Shown in pieces: positions 55,855 through 63,900 of a stretch of DNA of 64,000 nt (its first letter is position 1; the number at the start of each line of letters is the position of its first letter). The position numbers and the translations under genes were made by a program. Under the pieces are notes generated by a model. That model had not been told where the DNA came from and searched no databases. It saw only the letters and a list, made by a program, of their open reading frames with translations. The DNA comes from JBKECY01 sp047975025. Lineage in GTDB: Bacteria; Bacillota; Clostridia; Lachnospirales; Lachnospiraceae. The DNA is taken from assembly GCA_047975025.1 (NCBI GenBank), contig JBKECY010000024.1, positions 11,215 to 75,214 of the forward strand. Reading direction: 5' to 3'.

Positions 55855-55904
55855 AAGATTAGAAATCCTTCCTGATAATTTAGAATAAGTGAATATAAAT
55901 TATA

Positions 55905-55944
55905 AAATCAAATGTCTCCTTCGGAGCCGCTTGATTTTCTTCCG
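55905..55944 (-). promoter_or_regulatory. Hairpin in the tyrA leader
   Basis: On the - strand AAATCAA pairs with TTGATTT outside and CTCC with GGAG around a GAA loop. It lies between the predicted promoter and the start codon and is not followed by a T run, so it is more likely a stability or regulatory element than a terminator. Confidence 0.4.
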
Positions 55945-55953
55945 ATACGTTAC

Positions 55954-55982
55954 ATTTTAGATGAGTCGGAAGTAAATGTCAA
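55954..55982 (-). promoter_or_regulatory. Predicted promoter of tyrA-aroA-ppk2
   Basis: On the - strand TTGACA (55977-55982) and TAAAAT (55954-55959) are 17 bases apart, about 100 bases before the tyrA start. Confidence 0.65.
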
Positions 55983-56027
55983 TCAATTGGAGAACAAGCA
56001 TTAAATTAGCTAATATTCACAAAATAC

Positions 56028-56056
56028 TTGATATTCACCAGTTTTTTTAGTAATAT
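56028..56056 (+). promoter_or_regulatory. Predicted promoter of the EF-G paralogue
   Basis: TTGATA at 56028-56033 and TAATAT at 56051-56056 with a 17-base spacer. Confidence 0.5.
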
Positions 56057-56088
56057 ATAACATAAATAACATACAGGAGGTAACGCAT

Positions 56089-58188
56089 ATGGAAGTCTTT
56101 AGAACAGATCGAATACGGAATGTTGTTTTGCTTGGTCACGGTGGGGCTGGGAAGACGAGTTTGATAGAAGCAATGGCTTATCTATCAGGTATTACAAGCA
56201 GACTGGGCAAGGTAACTGATGGAAATACAATCAGTGATTTTGACAAAGAAGAAATCAGACGGCAGTTTTCGATTTCTTCAACGGTAGTGCCGATTCTATG
56301 GGAAAAGAACAAAATCAACATGCTGGATACCCCGGGATATTTTGATTTTGTCGGAGAAACGCAAGAAGCCGTCGGCGTGGCAGATGCAGCTGTGATTGTA
56401 GTCTCTGGAAAAGCCGGTGTACAGACCGGTACACAAAAGGCATGGGATTATTGCGAGAAATACAAACTCCCAAGAATTATTTTTGTAACGGATATGGATA
56501 TTGACGATGTCAGTTACAGAGAGGTCGTTGAACAGATTACAGAAATGTACGGCAAGAAGATTGCACCGCTGCATTTCCCAATTCGCGAAGATGGAAAATT
56601 CATAGGGTATGTCAATGTTGTAAAGAAGGCAGGACGTAAGTATATTGCCAAAGGAAAAAAAGAAGACCATGAGATCCCTGACTATCTGTCAGAATATCTT
56701 GATAAATACAGAGAAATACTTCTGGAAGCTGTGGCTGAAACAAGTGATGAATTTATGGAACGTTATTTCGAAGGAGATGAATTCTCAGCAACGGAAATAT
56801 CAGCCGCTTTGGCAACTTCCGTACAGGATGGCTCGCTGGTACCCATCTGCATGGGAACAAATACGGAATTAAAGGGCATTGCAAATCTGCTGGATGACAT
56901 CTGTGGATATTTCCCGAGTCCGGATCTGCGTCCCTGCCATGGAATTAACCAGAAGACGAATGAGATTTTTGATGCGAATTATTCATTTTCAAAATCCAAA
57001 TCAGCGTATGTATTTAAAACTATGGTAGATCCGTTTCTGGGGAAATATTCATTGATTAAAGTATGCTCAGGTGTAATAAAATCGGATGATACTTTATTGA
57101 ATGTGCGTGAAGATGTAGAGGAAAAACTGAACAAACTCTATGTATTAGAAGCCAACAGACCACTTGAAGTAAGTGAATTGCATGCCGGAGATATCGGAGC
57201 AATTGCGAAGCTGACAAGTGTCGAAACGGGCGACTCTCTGGCAACACGTGCGGTGCCGGTGCTTTACCCCAAGACGCTTCTTGCAGTACCTTATACTGCC
57301 AAACGGTTTAAAGCTAAAAACAAAGGGGATGAAGACAAAATCTCACAGGCTCTTGCCAAGATTATGGCGGAAGACCAGACACTAAAGGTTGTAAATGATG
57401 CACCGAACCGTCAGACCCTGCTGTACGGTATTGGCGACATGCATCTTGAGATCGTGTCCAGTAAACTTCTGGAGCGTTACAAGGTAGAGATTGAATTAAG
57501 CAAGCCCAAGGTATCTTTTAGAGAAACGATTCGTAAAGCTTCCGATGTTGAGGGCAAATACAAAAAGCAGTCAGGGGGACATGGACAGTATGGTCATGTT
57601 AAGATGAAGTTCGAACCTTCGGAAGAGTTAGAGGAACCCTATGTATTTGAACAGGTTGTTGTAGGCGGTGCCGTTCCAAAGAATTATTTCCCGGCGGTCG
57701 AAAAGGGTCTGCAGGAGTCTGTATTAAAGGGGCCGTTGGCTGCATATCCGGTCGTAGGTGTCAAAGCCATTCTCTACGATGGCTCCTATCATACGGTGGA
57801 TTCCTCAGAACTTTCGTTTAAAATGGCCACGATTCAGGCATTTAAGAAAGGGTTTATGGACGCCGCCCCGATTTTACTCGAACCGATTGTATCTCTAAAA
57901 GTAGTGGTGCCGGATCAGTATACGGGTGATGTTATGGGAGATTTGAATAAGAGGCGTGGCCGGGTCCTGGGGATGAATCCTGAAACCAGTGGCTATCAGA
58001 CGATTGAAGCGGATATTCCGATGCTGGAATTGTATGGATATTCCACAGACTTGCGTTCCATGACGGGTGGCAGCGGAGATTTCTCCTATGAATTTGCCAG
58101 ATATGAACAGGCACCAAGTGATGTGCAGGAGAAGGAAATTGAACGTCGAGCATCGCTGACAACAGAAGAAGAGAGCGATCGAACCTAG
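56089..58188 (+). CDS. EF-G-like translation factor GTPase with divergent G motifs
   Basis: EF-G family protein of 699 residues with the full EF-G domain order (G domain, domain II about 300-380, domains III-V to the end; domain IV contains GGHGQYGHVKMKFEP). The G domain departs from canonical EF-G: P-loop GHGGAGKT at 16-23, no RGITI switch I (the place is taken by DFDKEEIRRQFSI), DTPG normal at 80-83, and TDMD at 134-137 where NKxD is expected. This is therefore not the housekeeping FusA but a second paralogue; such copies occur widely beside the normal gene. A role in ribosome recycling, rescue or drug protection is possible and unproven. It has its own promoter. Confidence 0.88.
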   Translation: MEVFRTDRIRNVVLLGHGGAGKTSLIEAMAYLSGITSRLGKVTDGNTISDFDKEEIRRQFSISSTVVPILWEKNKINMLDTPGYFDFVGETQEAVGVADAAVIVVSGKAGVQTGTQKAWDYCEKYKLPRIIFVTDMDIDDVSYREVVEQITEMYGKKIAPLHFPIREDGKFIGYVNVVKKAGRKYIAKGKKEDHEIPDYLSEYLDKYREILLEAVAETSDEFMERYFEGDEFSATEISAALATSVQDGSLVPICMGTNTELKGIANLLDDICGYFPSPDLRPCHGINQKTNEIFDANYSFSKSKSAYVFKTMVDPFLGKYSLIKVCSGVIKSDDTLLNVREDVEEKLNKLYVLEANRPLEVSELHAGDIGAIAKLTSVETGDSLATRAVPVLYPKTLLAVPYTAKRFKAKNKGDEDKISQALAKIMAEDQTLKVVNDAPNRQTLLYGIGDMHLEIVSSKLLERYKVEIELSKPKVSFRETIRKASDVEGKYKKQSGGHGQYGHVKMKFEPSEELEEPYVFEQVVVGGAVPKNYFPAVEKGLQESVLKGPLAAYPVVGVKAILYDGSYHTVDSSELSFKMATIQAFKKGFMDAAPILLEPIVSLKVVVPDQYTGDVMGDLNKRRGRVLGMNPETSGYQTIEADIPMLELYGYSTDLRSMTGGSGDFSYEFARYEQAPSDVQEKEIERRASLTTEEESDRT

Positions 58189-58204
58189 AGCCCTATACAA
58201 TACT

Positions 58205-58225
58205 TTTATCATGTGCTATGATAAA
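58205..58225. repeat. Inverted repeat after the EF-G paralogue
   Basis: TTTATCAT, spacer GTGCT, ATGATAAA, an 8-bp perfect palindrome soon after the stop codon. It could be a weak terminator or an operator; TATGAT inside it also resembles a -10. Confidence 0.35.
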
Positions 58226-58252
58226 TATGGATAGCTTAAGGAAAGTTGCGAT

Positions 58253-58291
58253 ACAGACAAAATCCGGAAAACCAATCCGGATTTTGTCTGT
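58253..58291. repeat. Perfect 16-bp inverted repeat before the 58307 gene
   Basis: ACAGACAAAATCCGGA (58253-58268) is mirrored by TCCGGATTTTGTCTGT (58276-58291) around a seven-base loop. It ends five bases before GGGAGAAAA, the ribosome site of the next gene. No T run follows, so it is not a classical terminator in this direction. Confidence 0.85.
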
Positions 58292-58306
58292 GTCAGGGAG
58301 AAAATT

Positions 58307-59905
58307 ATGAAAAAAGTGAGATGGAAATGGTGGCTTATACTTGTATTGATTGTAGCAGCCGGAATTTACTATTATGTGGCGCTGCCGGCAATCAGTATTC
58401 ATTCCAAAGGATTCTGGATAGTAATTATATTGTTTGTGGCAGCGTTGGTGATGTTTTTTACACTGCGGACCAGCCGGACTGAATCTGAAATTAAGGCGAA
58501 CAGAGTTTTTAAAGTAGGCGCATGGCTGGTGGGAATCTTGCTGCTGGTGTTTGTTGTGGGGCTGATTATTTCAACCCCGCTGTTTAGTGCGTCCGGATAT
58601 AATAAGCTTTTGCAGGTCGAGTCAGGAGATTTTGCGACGGATATAGAACAAGTGGATTATACGCAGATTCCGCTGTTAGACAAAGATTCAGCGGAAATTT
58701 TAGGAAACCGGAAGATGGGAAGCCTGGTAGACATGGTGTCCCAATTTGAAGTCAGTACATTATATTCCCAGATTAATTATCAGGGAAAACCAATGAGAGT
58801 CAGTCCCCTGACCTATGCGAGTCCGATTAAGTGGCTGACGAACCAGGGGGAGGGCATACCCGCCTATATTGCCATAGATATGGCAACACAGGATACACAG
58901 CTGGTACAGTTAGAGCAGGGAATTAAATACTCACAGGCGGAGTATTTTAATCGAAATATATACAGACATTTGAGATTCCGATATCCGACCTATCAGTTTG
59001 ATCAATTGAGTTTTGAGTTGGATGATGAAGGAACACCCTATTGGGTGTGCCCGGTGAAGGAATTTACGATCGGTCTGTTCGGCGGACAGACGATTGGAAA
59101 GGTCGTATTGTGCAATGCCTTAACAGGAGAGACTACATCAATTCCGATTGAAGAGTGTCCCAGCTGGGTCGATCGTGCTTATCCGGCTGATTTATTGGTG
59201 GATCTGTATAATTACCATGGCGCCTATGTTAATGGCTTCTGGAACAGTATTCTGGGTCAAAAAGGATGCCTAAAGACAACGGAAGGCTACAATTACATTG
59301 CACTTGAGGATGGAGTATGGGTCTATACAGGGGTAACTTCCGTAATCAGTGACAATTCCAATGTAGGATTCATGCTTATGAATCAGCGTACCAGAGAATC
59401 CAGATATTATGAAATTGCCGGTGCTTCTGAAGAGTCAGCGATGGCATCTGCCGAAGGGCAGGTACAACATTTGGGCTATACTGCTGCCTTCCCTCTGTTG
59501 CTCAATATTGGAGACGAACCTACCTATTTTATGGCGCTAAAGGATAATGCAGGACTTGTCAAACAGTATGCAATGATTAATATAGAAAAATATCAGAACG
59601 TAGCCATAGGAAGTACGGTATCAGAATGTGAGGAAGCCTATATCGAACTGCTGAATGCGCAGGGACAGGGAAATTCGGTATCACAGGAAAGCCAGTCTAT
59701 TACCGGCACGATTCAGCGGCTCACACAGGCAGTGCTGGATGGTAATACGCATTTTTATGTAACTTTGGAAGAAAGTGATCTGATATTTGATATCCCGGTT
59801 ATTGACAGTATTGAAATTGTAGCCTACGGTGTGGGAGATACAATTCGACTGGTCTATCGGGAAGGAGACCCGATATCAGTGGTAACCGCAATCGAAGACG
59901 ATTGA
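58307..59905 (+). CDS. Membrane protein of unknown function with large external domain
   Basis: A 532-residue protein I do not recognise. Three hydrophobic segments lie in the first 95 residues (about 7-29, 36-54 and 68-90), then a long soluble part of about 430 residues, probably outside the membrane, with mixed alpha/beta character and many aromatic residues (SPLTYASPIKWLTNQGEG, TPYWVCPVKEFTIGLFGG, NYHGAYVNGFWNSILGQKG). No catalytic motif is evident. AGGGAGAAAATT precedes the ATG, which follows a perfect hairpin. Single-gene unit between the EF-G paralogue and leuS. Confidence 0.75.
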   Translation: MKKVRWKWWLILVLIVAAGIYYYVALPAISIHSKGFWIVIILFVAALVMFFTLRTSRTESEIKANRVFKVGAWLVGILLLVFVVGLIISTPLFSASGYNKLLQVESGDFATDIEQVDYTQIPLLDKDSAEILGNRKMGSLVDMVSQFEVSTLYSQINYQGKPMRVSPLTYASPIKWLTNQGEGIPAYIAIDMATQDTQLVQLEQGIKYSQAEYFNRNIYRHLRFRYPTYQFDQLSFELDDEGTPYWVCPVKEFTIGLFGGQTIGKVVLCNALTGETTSIPIEECPSWVDRAYPADLLVDLYNYHGAYVNGFWNSILGQKGCLKTTEGYNYIALEDGVWVYTGVTSVISDNSNVGFMLMNQRTRESRYYEIAGASEESAMASAEGQVQHLGYTAAFPLLLNIGDEPTYFMALKDNAGLVKQYAMINIEKYQNVAIGSTVSECEEAYIELLNAQGQGNSVSQESQSITGTIQRLTQAVLDGNTHFYVTLEESDLIFDIPVIDSIEIVAYGVGDTIRLVYREGDPISVVTAIEDD

Positions 59906-59922
59906 TTGTCGTACAATAGCAC

Positions 59923-59952
59923 TTGACAGTCCACAAAATGCAGTGGTAGAAT
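59923..59952 (+). promoter_or_regulatory. Predicted promoter of leuS
   Basis: TTGACA at 59923-59928 and TAGAAT at 59947-59952 with an 18-base spacer. Confidence 0.6.
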
Positions 59953-59974
59953 TGGTTCATTAAATGAGATTTTA

Positions 59975-60004
59975 TCCCCCTCGCTCATTCAAGGTCGAGG
60001 GGGA
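59975..60004 (+). promoter_or_regulatory. GC-rich hairpin in the leuS leader
   Basis: TCCCCCTCG (59975-59983) pairs perfectly with CGAGGGGGA (59996-60004) around a 12-base loop. It is transcribed between the promoter and the ribosome site (GGAGGAG at about 60022-60028). There is no T-box sequence and no T run after it. Confidence 0.6.
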
Positions 60005-60034
60005 AGTTTCGTATAGAATGATGGAGGAGTTTTT

Positions 60035-62446
60035 ATGAGCGTACCATATAATCACAGAGCGATTGAAGAAAAATGGAAGAAGAACTGGGCTCAGCGCCCG
60101 GTGAATCAGGAGACACCGGACAAGGAGAAATATTATTGTCTGGATATGTTCCCGTATCCTTCCGGCAACGGCCTGCATGTGGGTCATTGGAGAGGCTATG
60201 TTATCTCAGATGTATGGAGCCGCTATAATATACTGCAAGGGAAATATATTGTGCATCCAATGGGATGGGATGCGTTTGGACTTCCGGCAGAGAATTATGC
60301 AATTAAAATGGGAGTGCATCCTTCAATTTCCACACGTGAAAATGTAGAAAATATTAAAAAACAGATTCAGGATATTGCCGCAGTATATGACTGGGACATG
60401 GAAGTCAATACGACGGATCCGGAGTTTTACAAATGGACTCAGTGGATCTTTGTTAAAATGTTCAAGGCAGGCCTGGCTTATGAAAAGGAATTCCCAATTA
60501 ACTGGTGCCCGTCCTGCAAGACCGGCCTGGCAAATGAAGAAGTGGTAAATGGAGCCTGTGAACGCTGCGGTACTCCTGTGACGAAGAAGAATCTGTGTCA
60601 ATGGATGCTTAAAATCACGAAATATGCTGACAGACTGCTGTCTGATCTGGATACACTGGACTGGCCGGAGAAGGTCAAGAAAATGCAGGCTGACTGGATT
60701 GGGAAAAGCCATGGAGCCGAAGTCGATTTTGCAATTGATGGCAGGGACGAAGCCATTACGGTCTACACGACGCGTCCGGATACATTGTATGGAGCCACCT
60801 TTATGGTACTTGCTCCGGAGCATGCGCTTGCCAAATCGCTTGCCACTGAGGAAACCAGAGAAGCGGTTGAAAAATACATCTTTGATTCATCTATGAAATC
60901 CTCAGTAGACCGGCTGTCAGATAAGCAAAAGACCGGTGTGTTTACAGGAAGCTATGCGATTAATCCTGTGAACCAGGAAAAAGTACCGATCTGGCTTGCG
61001 GATTACGTACTCGCCGATTATGGTACGGGTGCAATTATGTGCGTACCTGCACATGATGACAGAGATTTTGAATTTGCCAGAAAATTTGAAATACCGATTG
61101 TACAGGTCATTGCCAAGGATGGCAAAGAGCCCGGCGAACTGACAGAAGCTTATACGGAACCTGGCATTATGATTAATTCCGGTGAATACAGCGGAATGTC
61201 TTCAGAAGATGCCAAACGTGATCTGCCGGAGATTTTGCAGAAAAAAGGAATTGGTAAAGTAACGACAAACTATAAACTGCGCGACTGGGTGTTCTCAAGA
61301 CAGCGGTATTGGGGGGAGCCGATTCCCATTGTCCATTGCCCTGTTTGCGGAAATGTGGCCGTACCGGAAGAAGAGCTGCCGCTGCGTCTGCCGGAAGTAG
61401 AGTCCTACCAGCCAACAGGAACCGGTGAGTCGCCTTTGGCTGATATTACAGAGTGGGTCAATACAACATGCCCTACATGTGGCGGTCCGGCGAAGCGAGA
61501 GACCAATACAATGCCTCAGTGGGCAGGTTCTTCATGGTATTTTCTGCGCTATGTTGATAATAAGAATGAGCAAGAGCTTGTTTCCAAAGAACGGGCAAAG
61601 AAATATCTGCCGGTTGACATGTATATCGGCGGTGTGGAACATGCGGTGCTGCATTTGCTATATTCCAGATTCTATACCAAGTTCCTGTTTGATATCGGTG
61701 TGGTCGATTTTGAAGAACCTTTTATACGCCTCTTTAATCAGGGAATGATCAATGGCAAGAACGGTGTCAAAATGAGCAAATCCAAAGGAAATGTAGTATC
61801 ACCTGATGATTTGGTACGCGATTATGGACGTGATTCGCTGCGTATGTATGAGTTGTTCGTAGGTCCGCCTGAATTGGATGCAGAGTGGGATGACCGAGGC
61901 ATTGACGGGGTATACCGTTTTCTGAATCGTTTCTGGAAAATGGCATCGGAGAGCATCGCCAAGAATGCGCCTGAGACGAAAGAAAGTGTCAAACTCAGGA
62001 ATAAGTTGATCTATGATATTACGACTCGACTTGATAGCTTTAGCTTAAATACGGTTGTTTCAGGATTCATGGAGTACAATAATAAATTCATGGAGCTTTC
62101 CAAGAAGCAAGGCGGCATTGATTTGGAGACGATCAAGAGCTTTGTGATCCTGTTGTCACCGTTCGCGCCGCACATATGCGAAGAGTTGTGGGCAGCCCTT
62201 GGTCATGATACAAGTGTATTTGAAAATAGCTGGCCGCAATATGATGAAGCAAAAATGAAGGATGATGAGATTGATATCCCTGTGCAGATCAACGGCAAGA
62301 CAAGAGCAGTTGTAAGTCTGTCGGCTGATGTGTCAAAGGAAGATGCCTTGCAGGCGGCAAGAGAAGCGGTCGCAGATAAGCTGACCGGAAATGTTATAAA
62401 AGAAATCTATGTACCAGGTAAAATATTGAATTTTGTTCAGAAATAA
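60035..62446 (+). CDS. leuS: Leucyl-tRNA synthetase
   Basis: Class I synthetase of 803 residues. The HIGH motif is HVGH at 48-51 and KMSKS is intact at 579-583. A cysteine-rich zinc-type insertion reads WCPSCKTGLANEEV ... CERCGTP near 155-180. The CP1 editing domain has TTRPDTLYGATFMVLAPEH and the catalytic Asp region PAHDDRDFEFA. Length is normal for bacterial LeuS. Expression is not controlled by a T-box here, unlike pheST in the same window. Confidence 0.97.
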   Translation: MSVPYNHRAIEEKWKKNWAQRPVNQETPDKEKYYCLDMFPYPSGNGLHVGHWRGYVISDVWSRYNILQGKYIVHPMGWDAFGLPAENYAIKMGVHPSISTRENVENIKKQIQDIAAVYDWDMEVNTTDPEFYKWTQWIFVKMFKAGLAYEKEFPINWCPSCKTGLANEEVVNGACERCGTPVTKKNLCQWMLKITKYADRLLSDLDTLDWPEKVKKMQADWIGKSHGAEVDFAIDGRDEAITVYTTRPDTLYGATFMVLAPEHALAKSLATEETREAVEKYIFDSSMKSSVDRLSDKQKTGVFTGSYAINPVNQEKVPIWLADYVLADYGTGAIMCVPAHDDRDFEFARKFEIPIVQVIAKDGKEPGELTEAYTEPGIMINSGEYSGMSSEDAKRDLPEILQKKGIGKVTTNYKLRDWVFSRQRYWGEPIPIVHCPVCGNVAVPEEELPLRLPEVESYQPTGTGESPLADITEWVNTTCPTCGGPAKRETNTMPQWAGSSWYFLRYVDNKNEQELVSKERAKKYLPVDMYIGGVEHAVLHLLYSRFYTKFLFDIGVVDFEEPFIRLFNQGMINGKNGVKMSKSKGNVVSPDDLVRDYGRDSLRMYELFVGPPELDAEWDDRGIDGVYRFLNRFWKMASESIAKNAPETKESVKLRNKLIYDITTRLDSFSLNTVVSGFMEYNNKFMELSKKQGGIDLETIKSFVILLSPFAPHICEELWAALGHDTSVFENSWPQYDEAKMKDDEIDIPVQINGKTRAVVSLSADVSKEDALQAAREAVADKLTGNVIKEIYVPGKILNFVQK

Positions 62447-62462
62447 GCAGATACATAGTGAC

Positions 62463-62511
62463 AAAAAGCACTGCATAGGCCGTAGATAGCGGCATGAGCA
62501 GTGTTTTTTTG
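62463..62511 (+). terminator. Terminator after leuS
   Basis: AAAAAGCACTGC pairs with GCAGTGTTTTTTT, an inner CGGC-type pairing extends the stem. Confidence 0.75.
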
Positions 62512-62542
62512 ACGTAAAGCTATAAAAAGATGTTGTCAAGAC

Positions 62543-62572
62543 TTGTTTTTTATAGGCAGGTTGTAGTAAGAT
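62543..62572 (+). promoter_or_regulatory. Possible promoter of tRNA-Val
   Basis: TTGTTT at 62543-62548 and TAAGAT at 62567-62572, 18 bases apart, eight bases before the tRNA. Weak consensus. Confidence 0.35.
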
Positions 62573-62580
62573 AGTGCAAT

Positions 62581-62653
62581 GGAGATATAGCTCAGCTGGG
62601 AGAGCATTTGCTTGACGTGTAAAAGGTCGCAGGTTCGAGCCCTGTTGTCTCCA
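62581..62653 (+). tRNA. tRNA-Val (anticodon GAC)
   Basis: Acceptor GGAGATA/TGTCTCC, D arm GCTCAGCTGGGAGAGC, anticodon stem TTTGC/GTAAA with loop TTGACGT (anticodon GAC), T arm GCAGG-TTCGAGC-CCTGT. Discriminator A; CCA not encoded. Confidence 0.93.
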
Positions 62654-62656
62654 TGC

Positions 62657-62690
62657 TAAAACCCCTGTGTTTACAGGGGGTTTATTTTTT
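62657..62690 (+). terminator. Terminator after tRNA-Val
   Basis: AAAACCCCTGT pairs with ACAGGGGGTTT and is followed by ATTTTTT. Confidence 0.75.
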
Positions 62691-62748
62691 GAGTTGCATT
62701 TATTGAAAAGCGGTATTTGGTAAGGACATTGAATCCAAATTGATTTGG

Positions 62749-63900
62749 TTAGGCACCATAGAATGCAATACCTTCGTATTTCCACCCGGCTTTAACCAGT
62801 TTAGCACGTTCCGCAGAACTTATTGTGTAATGATGTGTCGCTGCGTCAGTAGCGTTGGCGTTATACAAACGATAGACCGGACGTTTGTGAAACGGATCTG
62901 AATACCAGGCAATGCCTTCATTCTTCCAACCGGCTTTCAGCAGCTTGGAGCGTTCAGATGCATCCCTCGTATAGAGGTGCGCTCCGCTCGTGCGATTGTA
63001 TAGTCTGTACACAGGATTGCCATCCTGAGGAGCCGTCCATGCGATCCCTTCGTATTTCCAGCCTGCAGCAACAAGGTTGTTTTTTTCGGCTAGTGTAGCT
63101 GTGAAAAAGTGTGCGCCGTTATTTTTGTTGTATAGACTATAAACGGAAGTATATTTAACCTGCCATTGAGCATATAATGTCTGTTTAGCAGTAAGCGATG
63201 ATACCGTATTTTTGGTAATCTGTGAACCGCCGGTTCTGGCTGTATACCAACCTGTTGCCTGTCGTAACTGTTTTAACTTCAGAAGTTTTGCCGGAAACTG
63301 TTCCGCCATTTGCATTATATGTTACTGCATAGGACTTGGCTGGCTCGGGAGTATCCGTAGGAGTCGGAGTATCGGTCGGTGTCGGAGTATCCGTCGGAGT
63401 CTCAGTAGGTGTTGGAGTATCGGTCGGTGTTGGAGTATCCGTTGGTGTTGGAGTATCCGTTGGAGTCGGTGTCGGAGTATCCGTCGGTGTAGGAGTCGGT
63501 GTATCCGTTGGAGTTGGTGTCGGCGTGTCGGTCGGAGTCGGAGTTGGTGTATCGGTCGGCGTAGGTGTTGGTGCGGCATTCACCTTAATAGTGATGTTAA
63601 AAGTAGTAGTTCTATCGTAACGTAGAGTAAACGAAGAAGTATAGGTTCCTGCACTAAGTCCGGTATTAGGAGTGACTTTTAGTATTGAGGTACCACTGGG
63701 AAACTGCATACTAGTCCTGTTAATAGTAATAGTACTTGATGAAAGTGTAAAACTAGGATTGTTGCTCGCTGAGTAAGTGAGCTCCCTTGATCGATTGTTG
63801 GAATTTGTGAAAGTAAAATATTTTGCATCCGACGAATCATAGTTACCTGCTGTTAATTCAAAAGACATGGTAGTAGTATTGATGGAGTGCCCCCCGATCT
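62749..63900 (-). pseudogene. Repeat-rich surface protein, 5'-truncated by an IS and frame-broken
   Basis: On the - strand two overlapping frames encode one surface protein. The upstream part (from about 63900) has an Ig-like beta domain (FELTAGNYDSSDAKYFTFTN), a Thr-Pro-Asp repeat stalk at about 63345-63570, and the start of an InlB-type repeat (YAVTYNANGGTVSGKT). The downstream frame holds the end of that repeat (GWYTARTGGSQITKNT, TLYAQW) and three DUF5648-like repeats (VYRLYNRTSGAHLY, AGWKNEGIAWY). The frame changes near 63255-63275. No signal peptide remains: the coding sequence runs into an insertion sequence at about 63.9 kb. It should be dead or produce only internal fragments. Confidence 0.72.
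63345..63570 (-). repeat. Thr/Pro/Asp tandem repeats of a surface-protein stalk
   Basis: Units encoding PTPTDT and TPTPTPTDTP recur for about 225 bases on the - strand, with one PTPTETPTD variant. Low-complexity wall-spanning linker. Confidence 0.85.

Noticed and set aside
63336..63620. Glycine/valine/serine-rich + strand frame opposite the surface-protein stalk
   Set aside because: It is the antisense of the Thr/Pro/Asp repeats with no ribosome site or promoter.
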